Part shown: piece by piece, positions 1 to 9,237 of the stretch
Position numbering within the stretch: the first letter of the stretch is position 1
How the letters are laid out: the number at the start of each line of letters is the position of its first letter
Assembly (NCBI GenBank): GCA_013396525.1
Contig: VWYX01000400.1
Location: 1 to 64,000, forward strand
Length of the DNA: 64,000 bases
From: Chaetorhynchus papuensis
Taxonomy: Eukaryota > Chordata > Aves > Passeriformes > Rhipiduridae
Direction: 5' to 3'
Notes under the pieces: model-generated
What the model was told of the DNA's origin: nothing
The model's input: only the letters and a program-made list of their open reading frames with translations
Databases searched by the model: none
Position numbers and translations under genes: made by a program

Positions 1-1027
1 TTGTAGAGAGCAATAACATTTGCCCTGAGACTCCTTTTGACTTCCAGGCAGCTGGGACCTCCCTGGTTAGGCAGGACTGATGGTAAATGATGAAAAGGGG
101 CTCTGTGAGCACTTCTGCCAGACCTCTGAATATCTGTGGGTGGATTCCACCTGGCACCACAGATTCGTGTGTGCCTAAGGGGTCTAGCAGACTGCTGACC
201 ATTTGACCTTGGATTATGGGGGCTTCATTCATCTCCCCATCCTGGCTCAGGTGGCTGGGTACCTGGAGAGCAGCTGGTAGTACTATTAAACACTGAGGAA
301 AAGAAGGCATTAAGTACCTCAGACTTTTCCTCATCCTTTGTTATTTTGTTTCCCTCTGAATGCAATAAAGGATAGATATTTTCCTTAGAACTTTTTTTGT
401 TGCTAATGTATATATAGAAGCATTTTTTTTGTCTTTCATGGCAGTAGCCAGTTTAATTTCTAGTTGGGCTTTGTCCCTTCTAATTACCTTCCTGCATAAC
501 TTCTACAACACCCTTGTAGACATTTTTTTCCCCCTGCATTCAAGCTAAAGCTCTGTATTCAGCCAGGCTGACCTTCTATCTTGACAGGTTTTATTTTAGC
601 ACATGGGGATGGCCTCTAAGATTTTCTTCATGAAAAATGCCCAGTCATCCCTTTGCCCTTCAGGACTGTATCCCAAGGCCAAAAAACCAAACAGGCCGAA
701 GTCTGCCCTCCAGAAGTCCAGGACAGTGGTTTTGCTGACCCCCTTCCTCACCCCTCTGAGAAATGAAAGCTCTATCACTTTGTTGTCACTGTGCCCAAGG
801 TGGCCTCCAAACACCACATCACCCATCAGTCTTTCTCTGTTCATAAATGCAGGTCCCGTGGGACATCTCACAGCACTCTGCAGCTATGTCAGGAATCTAC
901 CTTCCATACACTCTAGAAATCCCTAGATTGTTTCTTCTCTGATGTATTGCATTTCCAGCAGACATCTGCAAAACTGAATTTTCCCACAAGAACACAATCT
1001 AGCAATCATGAGACTTCTCCCACCTGC
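1..1027 (-). pseudogene. CR1 ORF2 endonuclease end, linker and RT start (pseudogene)
   Basis: This is the continuation of the CR1 ORF2 frame after the insertion. A 91-codon open stretch (596-871) covers the end of the endonuclease and the linker, with the peptides MGDVVFGGHLGHSD, KGVSKTTVLDF and RADFGLF. The endonuclease SDH motif, whose histidine is catalytic, reads SDN here: the codon at 782-784 is AAC on the minus strand. From about 595 down to 1 the linker leads into the reverse transcriptase N-terminus (NAFFSSVFNSTTSCSPG, then a frameshift, then IIQGQMV and GLAEVLTEPLFIIYHQSWLT). The catalytic RT motifs lie outside the window. The copy cannot encode an active enzyme. Confidence 0.85.
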
Positions 1028-1395
1028 CAATTGTAGCAATGAGACATGGACCCTCTTGGTTCTTGTTCCAAAGAGAATCAACTCTATTGCCATAATACAA
1101 GACCTTATATATCGTACTACAATGACAAGCTTTTATAGCGTGTAAAAATACTCTGGCTAAAATTATATTTGTTAGCATTTTTGCAAACTAAAACAAACAT
1201 TCATTGGCTGCCTGCCACTGCAGGTGCTGCTGTTCATGTGTACTTCTAACCAATCAGCTCTCTGATCACACAGTGTTCAGGCACAGGTTATGCAACTTGT
1301 TTTCTAGGTTATATAACTTGTTTTTTACTATGAACAGAAATGAACAGAAGTGGTCAGAGGCCTATAAAGCCCTTATTCTGTAAGATTTTTCCTAT
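1028..1395. mobile_element. Insertion within the CR1, possible short solo LTR
   Basis: The CR1 endonuclease reads continuously up to about 1027 and resumes at about 1396, and the ~370 bases between do not match CR1. The bordering bases ACCTGC (1022-1027) and ATCTGC (1394-1399) are alike at five of six positions and could be a target-site duplication. A TGTAGCAATGAG start near 1032, a CCAAT box (AACCAATCAG, about 1249-1258) and a TATA-like CCTATAAAGC near 1361 suggest an LTR on the plus strand. I could not assign a family, and no clear poly(A) signal or terminal CA was found. A degraded DNA transposon is the alternative. Confidence 0.45.
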
Positions 1396-1914
1396 CTGCT
1401 GTAGCTCATAGCATATTTCATCTGCCTCTTCATCCTGGTTGGGTCTATAACAGACTCCTACCATGATATCTGCCTTGTCGACCTTCCCCTCTATCCTTAC
1501 CCACACCCAATCCATTAAGTTCTAGACAATCAAAGCACCCTTTACACAGAGGGTTACTCCACTGTCTCTCCTTCCCTGCCGATCCCTTCTGATGAGTTTA
1601 TAGACATCCATTACAGCATTCCAGTTGTGCAAGTCATCCCACCATGTCTTTGTGACAGCTACTATATCATAATTTTACCTCTACACAATGGCTTCCAATT
1701 CCTCCTCATCGTTGCCCATGTTGTGTGCAAAAGGGTAGATGCGCTTCAGTTGGGCTATTGATCTTTTGGGGCAAGAAGCCCTAATTCCTATATGATCACT
1801 CTCACGTGCATCTGTGGTTTCTAACACATCAATAATCCTTGCATCTTTAATGCTGTATGGATCTCCAATCCCTACATCTACTGAGGTGGCAGACTGAAGG
1901 ACCTCACACACCAT
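1396..1914 (-). pseudogene. CR1 ORF2 endonuclease, N-terminal part (pseudogene)
   Basis: This is the apurinic/apyrimidinic-type endonuclease that nicks target DNA for CR1 retrotransposition. A frame of 77 codons (1681-1914) leads into the endonuclease and ends at a TAG at 1681-1683, with a second stop, TAA, at 1675-1677 in the same frame. The frame then continues through the family's TETWWDD motif, here read TKTWWDD: the codon at 1648-1650 (AAG on the minus strand) replaces the catalytic glutamate by lysine. Beyond this lie the LIRRDRQGRR and YRP motifs. An AAG can arise from GAG in one step, and both stops can arise from CAG and GAA in one step, so the damage looks like ordinary neutral decay after insertion. 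Confidence 0.85.
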
Positions 1915-2064
1915 TCTTCAACCATCGTCATGTTGTCACCAGACTTACGTCTAGTGAACCTGATTTTTTAATTTTTCCCCTTCAAATCTAGTTTAAAGCT
2001 CTTTCAGTGAGCCCTGGTAACACCTGTCTGAAGATACTTTTGTCCTTTTGAGGCAGGTGTACTG

Positions 2065-5000
2065 CAGAAGATTCTGACAGCAAATATTTTCAACAAGACT
2101 TTTCAAACGTGTAGCAGAAATCATGAAAAAATTCCTGGGTCAAGGGCACTTGTCATATGTATCCTGAAGCACTGCATTGTCTCTGCTATTTTCTATTTAG
2201 GGCTGTGACAGTTTGTTCACACCCACTTTTAGTAAGGTTAGGACCACACTACTGTGTTATTATAAATGTGATTTTTTCCTGTATTTAAAGCAAAAATACT
2301 ATGCTGGGACTAGTAGAAATGCAGAAGAAAGACAGAAAATGAACGTGGAGAAGGTAGTTTTATGTTGGTATTCATGCATAATTGCACTCTACATAGCAAC
2401 AGAAGTGTATAAACTGTTTCTCCCCTTCCAAAATTTTCACAAGAAAATTCTTCAGTTCCTCTTGATACTGCATACAATGCAAAACAAACCTAAAACAAAA
2501 TAACGTGAAGTCAGTTTTCAGTTTGAATGAGGAAATTTCAACTGATGGGTCCTAAAAACTTCGCAGAGACAATGGAGATCTCTGCATAAAATAGCCATCC
2601 CATCACAGTCACAAAAACTCCAGATTTAAATATTTCTGATATACTAAAGGGAAAAATAATTGACGCTTAAATAGCAAATACGTTTCTGACACATACAACT
2701 CCATAAACTTAACCTCACTTGTAAATATGGCATAGAAGAAAAAACCCTAAACCTATCTGTAAAGGATTGGCAAAATAGTCGCCACAAGGGAATAACAATG
2801 GAGCTTTTTTAATGGAGCAGTTTTTAATTTAGAATTAGTGATTCTCTATATTATGAAAACATTTGAAAATTAGTGGCTGTTTTATGAAAAATAGAATTAA
2901 CATGTCTTTGTTTTCCACTGATGCTTGCAAAGCACTGGAGACATGTCCTTCAAAGGTCACTCTCTTCTCTGTGCTGTGAAAAATGCTAAGGGACTGACTA
3001 CATACACAATAACTATCAAACATAAAACTGAGTTGCTCTGTCCTTTAACCTGTTACCCATTCAGACACAAAACTGTTTTGTCTTTTTGGGTTATACTTAA
3101 TACATGGAACAAATAATGACATTTGACAGCTCCAAGTGTGACACTGGAGGTCAAGGAAAGAAGAAAGAGAGGAAAGAGGGTGCAGAGAGTAAGGAAGGAA
3201 GGAAGGAGGGAGGGAGGGAGGGACGGATGGAAAGGATGGATCTGGCTTCTACTAAACTGAAGAACTCAGGAGGTTGAGATAAGTTGTCATTATGAGTTTT
3301 GCTGGGAGAATATTTCATCAAATAGGTAAAAAGAATTCTGCACAATCCACTCTCCCGTATGTGCAATCCTTGGACCAGGACTTCTAAAAGCCCCTCAAAA
3401 TATCAAAGATACTTCATATGTATTATCACGCAGCAACATGAACTAAGAAATATTCTTAAAATATTGTCTCCTATTTTCTGCAGAAAAAAATATTCAGTTG
3501 TGTAAAAACGTGTTTATCATTATCATGACATGAAGTCCAGATCATAAAATAAATACTCTAAACTTTTTTTTTCCAGAGCTGGAGATGATGCTGATAGATT
3601 TCTAACAGTGAAATTCTGGTCCACATGTAAGAAGTTCATATCTGGTATGCTTTGATTTGTTTTGTTTTTACAAGAGCTGTTTTGCTAGAAATGTCACAGT
3701 ATGTTGTTTTTGTCCTCTTTCTGCTTTGGAATTTTGCCTATTAGTATACTGTTTTGAACTAAATTCACAGAACAGAGATATAGATATGGAATTTCTATTA
3801 CAGGAAAAGGTTCCTGATTTCTTTTTTTTTTTTCCTGAGGACAGTATGGTCTAGAAAGTATTTTTTCCTAAAACTTCAACAGAGATAAGAGCAAGTACAC
3901 ACAAAGCTAAGAATCAGATGGTCAATGCTTGTACTTTGATGAGCAGTGAAAAACTTTAAAAAGTGGTGATTTGACGTTCATCCAGACCAGAAATCTGGAG
4001 CAAACTGGAAGATGATTTCCTCTTCACCTTCATATTCACCAAACCCATATACCTTGTGATGCAGTAGTTCAAAGCAAAAGAAATTTGTCTCTTATTTCAT
4101 GGTCTATTTCTCTTTCTTTTATTGAAGTTTTTCACTTAAAGCAGTGAAACAAAAAATCAAAATGATCTGTGTGCAGACCAGATAGCGAAAGACTACTTAT
4201 GGAAGAGTGATACAGGTAACTGGACACGATTCAGTAGGCTAAATCTACTCAAGAGAATCACAGTCTTTTAGCGCACACACACAATATTTAATTTTGATAA
4301 ATTTTAAATTCTTGGTTATTTCCAGCAGTGACCAAACACATCTCTGTGTTTGGAGGAAGAAAAGCAATATCTAAAATGAATGAAGCTACGGCCCTTCTAA
4401 GGTGTTGGGATCATTTGTTGATTACAGCAGGGCACAGCACAGATTTGGCCTCTGGGCATGAGAAACAGAATGGTAGTGTACTGCCACTGAGGTTGCTGAC
4501 TGCAAAGTAGCTGTTATTCCTATTTATTGGAATCATGCTGCTTCTCTAGATCCTCAGATAAGCAATTACTAAACTGTGCATAAACTTTCTGACTTATTTT
4601 AAAACTTTAAGTGAAAACACCTATGCAGATAACTAGTATGCACTTTTGATTAGTTCTTGACAGAAACACATTACAGACACAGAGGCTCTGTCACAGCCCC
4701 TAAAATTGTATCCTTTCCCCACCAACCCCACCCTCCTTTTGCCTAGCTCCATTTATAGCTTCATAACTGTATAAAAATGCTGCCTATATTTAGAGCAAGT
4801 TTTGTATTCCTCCCTCACAAGCTTATAGAAATATTTTACTCTCCTCATATGATGCCTGGCAGGAAAGCACTGTTTAACAGTTTCTGGGTTGGTTTGAAGC
4901 AGAAGTGTCAGTCTTATGTATTCACAGTATTTCAATGAGGCTGCGCTGTAGGAGGTAACTCTTCTTCTGCTACACACCACAGGAAGAACTACCTCCACAG

Positions 5001-5864
5001 GTTCAACAAGAAGAATATTAGTGGTCATTTTTTCAAGGCCAGGAACAGAACACTGTAAATGTTCCTTATCTTGTCATAAAAAAAACCCCAAACCTGCTGC
5101 TTCAAATATAATAAAAACTATGAACAAAGTAAAACCAATTCTTTATGACAAAATCAGATTTCTGAAGATAAAGAAAAGTAATTTTACTGAAATTTCTGTA
5201 GATGTTAATATTCAAACTTCAGCTGCTCACTCTGTAGCTCGCTAATCAACCTCATGCACTTGTGCAAGACAGAAACAGTCAGAATACTCTATCTTCTTTT
5301 TATTTGTATTTAGTACTTAATGAAAAAAGTCTACTTCTGTATTATGTTTGGCATTGTATAATATTAACATGGTAATCCCCAGAGAAATTTTCCCTTATTC
5401 ATTATTCCAATATATTCTGTTTGTTGCACATTAATAAAGCAGATCATCTGGTTACCTGAGGATTTGATAACTAAATTCTCAATGTACAGTACTGCTTAAC
5501 AAGCTTGCCTGCCCACCTATTACATAAATTAATCCCAGGTGACATAGCACAAGAGCAGTAGCTATGCCTAATGTCATCTTTGTTATTTCCAAAACACGTT
5601 TCTGCTACTTAAAAGGCTTTGAAACTCATTGAAGGCTTGTTTTAGCTTTTTGGGGGCTTTTCAAAATTTTATTTTTATTTTCTGCCTTTTCCTATTATTG
5701 AAAATAAGTTAACGACAAATATAATAACTGGATATTCTTCACCTTGTTTGGAAAATTGTAGAAATTATTCTGCTGTTCGTCCTCATATGTATGATAAGCA
5801 AATTCCAATCAAACCTGTCACTGTCTTGAACCTTTTGAGCTCTGTGTTCTGCACTAAAAAGGAC
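2065..5864. other. Unique AT-rich DNA, no gene recognised
   Basis: I see no known repeat apart from the purine tract at 3155-3240. Open frames are short (at most 96 codons, at 2213-2503) and resemble no family I know. Short homopolymers occur, for example a run of T near 3821-3831. Nothing suggests an exon or RNA gene. Confidence 0.6.
3155..3240 (+). repeat. Polypurine tract with (GGAA)n/(GGGA)n microsatellite
   Basis: About 80 nearly uninterrupted purines on the plus strand. The core at 3191-3232 shifts from GGAA units to GGGA units and ends in GGAC/GGAT variants. The long purine strand could form triplex DNA, and GGAA arrays can bind ETS factors; both remarks are general knowledge and not shown here. 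Confidence 0.9.
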
Positions 5865-6417
5865 TGTCTTTCTTTAACTTCAGCCAGCAACTAAACCCAG
5901 CTCAGCCAGTCAGTCACTTCCCACTCATGGGAAGGGGGAGAGAATCAGAAGACTACCAGTGAAAACTCCTGAGATAAAAATGGTTTAACAGGTAAAGCCA
6001 AAGCCATGCACACAAGGAAAGTAGAAAAAGGAATTCGTTCACTGCTTTCCATCAGTAGGGAAGCATTCAGGCATTTCCAGGAAAGCAGGGGTTCCTCACG
6101 TGTGGCAGTTACTTCAAAAGACAAATTGCTCTGAAGCTTCACTCAGTTTTTTATTGCTCAGGATAATGCCATATAGTATGGAATATCCCTCTGGTGAGTT
6201 GGGGTCAGCAGTCCCAGCTGTGTCCCCTCCCAGTTTCTTGTGCACCCCCAGCCTCCTTGTTGGTGGAGTGAGAAGCAGAAAAAACACTTGAGGTTCTAAA
6301 AAGCCAGAAATAGCTAAAATATCCCTGTGTTATCAACACAATTTCCAGAACCAATCCAGAGTAACACTGTAGTAAGTAATGTGAAGGATATTAACTCTAT
6401 CCTAAAACCAATACACA
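5865..6417 (-). mobile_element. ERVL-type solo LTR, minus strand
   Basis: A nearly full-length copy (about 553 bp) of the avian class III retroviral LTR, in reverse. The plus strand shows, in order, the inverted 3' end (CAGCCAGCAACTAA), the CATGGGAAGGGGGAGAGAATCAG block, the GGAATATCCCTCTGGT block, the TGTCCCCTCCCAGTTTCTTGTGC block, the GTGTTATCAACAC block and TTAACTCTATCC before a terminal ACA. Five-base flanks AGGAC (5860-5864) and AAGAC (6418-6422) agree at four of five positions, as expected for the 5-bp duplication of this class. No internal retroviral sequence adjoins it, so it is a solo LTR. The open frames inside it are by-products of the repeat. Confidence 0.8.
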
Positions 6418-6429
6418 AAGACAAAAGTC

Positions 6430-6672
6430 AAAAAGACAGTTGCAACAAAAGAAATTCAAACTGCACATTAGGAAGCTGAATGCTTAACTGCAATGACAGC
6501 TGTTCAGTAGAACAGAAAAAGGATGGAATCTCCACCTTGGAAATTTTTAAAACTTGACTAGAGAAGTTGTGAACACTCTTATTAAAGGCTCCTTCAAGTG
6601 GGAGCTTGGTTGTAAACAATCACCAGATGTTCCTTCCAACCTTTTTTTTCTTCCTTCTGATGCTGTGATCTC
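6430..6672 (+). mobile_element. Old CR1 3' end, plus strand
   Basis: This stretch aligns in order with the 3' part of CR1: a GCACATTAGGAAG block (from the ORF2 C-terminus), GGAATCTCCACCTTGGAAATTTT, then TTCCTTCCAACC and a decayed tail CTGATGCTGTGATCT. Many substitutions and small deletions mark it as old. It sits between two ERVL-type LTRs of opposite orientation; the left one ends 12 bp upstream and may have inserted at its edge. Confidence 0.7.
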
Positions 6673-6882
6673 TCTCCACACATAATACTTGAAATTACAA
6701 GCCTTTAAAATGTGGGGGATTCATATCCAGTCTTTTCCTTGTCTGAAAAATATCTGTGTCATGCCGGACTAAGTTCAAAGTTAGCAGTTATTTTCCTCTA
6801 AGAATGTAAATTAATTGGCACCAATCAAGTCAGTTGTTGAGATCAACCAAAACACTTCTCTAAGTGTATGAGGCAGACTGTG
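6673..6882. other. Short spacer between CR1 and LTR
   Basis: Unique AT-rich sequence of about 210 bp with no feature recognised. Confidence 0.5.
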
Positions 6883-7487
6883 TGTTATGGGTAATTGTAC
6901 TGGGTCTGGCTGAGCTGGGGTTCATTTCCCCACAGCAGCCCTCACAGCTCTGTGCTTTGCATAGGTGGCTGGAAAGGTGCTGGTAACACTCCAGTGTTTT
7001 GGCTCCTGCTGAGCAGCGCTGGCACAGCACCGGTGCTATCTCCCCGACAGTCGGCACCCCACCAGTAGGATGGGGGTGGGCAAAACCCTGGGAGGGGACA
7101 CAACCAGTACAAATGACTAAAAGTGAGAAAAGGGGTATTCCACAGAATATGATGTCAGCTCAGACATAAAAGCTGGGAAAAGGAGAAGGAAGGCGGATGC
7201 ATTTGTTATTTATATTTGCCTTCCTAAGAAACCATCACAAATGCTGAAGCCCAGCTTCCCAGGAAGTAGCCAGGCATTGCTTGCTGATGGGAAGTAGAGA
7301 ATAAAATCTCTTTCTTTTTCACTTTGCTTGCACACACACAACCTTTGGCTTTTTCTCTCGTAAGCTTCCTTCTCTCAACCTACGAGTTGCTTTCCATCTT
7401 ATTTTCTCTCCCCTGTCCAGCTGAGAAGGGGAAGTGACAGACTGGCTGGGTGGACATCTGGCATTCAGCCAAGGTCAATCCTCTACA
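6883..7487 (+). mobile_element. ERVL-type LTR, plus strand
   Basis: A full-length-looking copy of the avian ERVL-type LTR. In order: TGTTATGG start, GGTCTGGCTGAGCTGG, TGTGCTTTG, CCAGTGTTTTGGCT, CTGCTGAGCAGCGCTGGCACAGCA, CCTGGGAGGGGACACAACCAG, GGTATTCCACAGAATATGATGTCA, a TATA-like ACATAAAAGCTGG near 7164-7176, a poly(A) signal AATAAA at 7300-7305, the CTCAACCTACGAGTT block, and a terminal CTCTACA. It is more GC-rich than its surroundings. A clear target-site duplication was not found, so the end points may be off by several bases. No internal retroviral genes adjoin. Confidence 0.8.
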
Positions 7488-8764
7488 ATAATCTCTCTTC
7501 TACTGCTCAGCATAATCAGTCTGTAGGCATACACACACAGAGTTTTCTCCCAATAAAGATATGAATTAGGAGATATTAATTCCCATCTCTATAGTAAATG
7601 AAACTGTACTTATCAAACAAAATTTTGAATTTGGTTCAAACTACAGAAAAAGTTTCATCATAAATTGCTTCACAGACATATACTTGAAATCCTTTCTCTT
7701 TTCAATCACAATAATACTATAACCCCTGGCATTTTCTCACAAAAAAGTGACTTGATGTTTCATCTATATACTCCATTGTCTCCAGCGCAATTAAGTCCTT
7801 CCTACCATCTACCCCAAATAACCCAGAAAAGAGGCCAGGTTAACACATTTTTTTGGATGTAATTTATACTTTAACCTTGGTCTTAACACTTACTGCTTTC
7901 TCTCTCTTTCAACACAAACTGCATTCAAGCTGTGTCCATAAACCAAAAACTGATTAAGAGACTCTTTGCTCATTACCTAAATCTCAGTTTTCTAGTCCTT
8001 TAATTAAGTGCTAGGCAGTTGTGGCTGTTAAATGCATGTGTTTCTTTGGAGAAACATTTCACTAATGACTGCAAGACGACTGTTTAGCAATGTATTAATA
8101 ACTAATTATGAACATGAATAATTGTGCTAAATTAACATTTGAAAATTATTTTGAGTGAAAAGAAACTGACTAGACTGCCCAGAGATTAGAAAAAGCGAAT
8201 GCATAAAATCCTGGATTTAAAATAACTTTAAAAACAACAAAGCAAAACATCAAAATTTTTCTATACTTAAAAGTCTCTTTGAGTTTAATGCAAAATTTCT
8301 GTAGAAGGTGCAGAATATTCTGAACACATATATAGTTTAAAATGGATTTAAAATAATTGAAACAAAGATTTTCCCCTGAAAAAATTATTCGTGCTGAAAT
8401 TAGCATAAGCTTGTGCTGCAAGGTGCTCTCCACAACCCCGGATTTTAAAGGTACTGAGACCACATTAGAGTGGTGGCTATCGACATTTCTCTCTCCTTTT
8501 TTATTTTCCTTTCTCTTTCTCTTTCTTCTCCTCACTTTTTCTTCTCAAAATACACTATGAGCTGGACCAGTGAAAATTCCAATCAATGCCTTGTTAAATT
8601 CCTTGTTGTGTCTGAACAAGTTAAAGTTTGTTAAGTTAAACTTTGCCAAGTGCCTTATTGGCAAGTAAGTGTTTTTTTGAACTTCCTGAGAGTTTTGCTG
8701 TTTCTCCTATGTACTGCTTAGGGTAAATACAACTACTTTTCCCTGAACCCTCCAAGCATACTGG
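7488..8764. other. Unique AT-rich DNA, no gene recognised
   Basis: Contains a C+T-rich patch (about 8489-8540) whose complement gives a 121-codon minus-strand frame (8170-8535) with a lysine/arginine-rich start. This is low-complexity sequence with no family resemblance. No repeat recognised. Confidence 0.55.
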
Positions 8765-9237
8765 GGCATTACACAGCTCATATAGCACTGTGGTTTAGAT
8801 TTAAAACCACAACTGTTTTGATAGCAGTGTTTTGACTTTTACAGGGCAGTGCTTATGCAGCATCGAGGCCTTCTCTGTTTCCTACTCTGGCCAATCAATG
8901 AGTAAGCAGGAGCTGCCTGAGATGGGAAGAGACACAGCTGGGAGACCTGACCCAAAGTGACTAAAGGGATATTCCATGAAATGAAACCCCATGCTCAGCA
9001 GTAAATCTGTGGGAATTTTTCCAAGGGAGCCATTGCTCATATACTGGTTGGGCATTGATCTCCTAGTGATGAGAAATTATTTTTGCATCACTTTATGGTT
9101 TGTTTGCTTCTTTTTTCCTTTTCAACTGTTAAACTCACTTGACCCATCGAATTTTCTCACTTTTGCCATTCTGATTCTCCCCCGATCCTGATGGGGGAAT
9201 AGTGAGTGAGCAACTGTATAGAGGTTTATTTGCCAAT
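8765..9237 (+). mobile_element. ERVL-type LTR, plus strand, degraded
   Basis: Third copy of the same LTR family in 3.4 kb. Preserved blocks are TTGATAGCAGTGTTTTGA, CAGTGCTTATGCAGCATCGAGG, GACACAGCTGGGAGACCTGACC, AAAGGGATATTCCATGAAAT, CAACTGTTAAACTCA, TTTTCTCACTTTTGCC and ATCCTGATGGGGGAATAGTG, ending near TTTGCCAATCA. The extreme 5' end and the TATA region are lost or unclear. It carries many substitutions. Confidence 0.75.

Larger units (their letters stand above)
1..2064 (-). mobile_element. CR1 LINE, 5' half of ORF2, decayed
   Basis: Read on the minus strand, this is a CR1 non-LTR retrotransposon: leader sequence (about 2064-1920), then the endonuclease, the linker, and the beginning of the reverse transcriptase, which runs off the window at position 1. 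Recognisable peptides include KRSIAQLK and EELEAIV before the endonuclease core, TWWDD, IRRDRQGRR and DKADIMVGVCYRP in it, RADFGLF in the linker, and FNSTTSCSPGTQPPEP and PQIFRGLAEVLTEP in the start of the reverse transcriptase. The copy is dead: it carries stops, frameshifts and a ~370-bp insertion. It is longer than most avian CR1 copies, which usually keep only the 3' end. The match rests on my memory of the CR1 family; subfamily was not assigned. Confidence 0.9.

Noticed and set aside
8170..8535. 121-codon minus-strand frame with a basic start
   Set aside because: The basic start is the reverse of a pyrimidine-rich low-complexity patch; the rest has no family resemblance.
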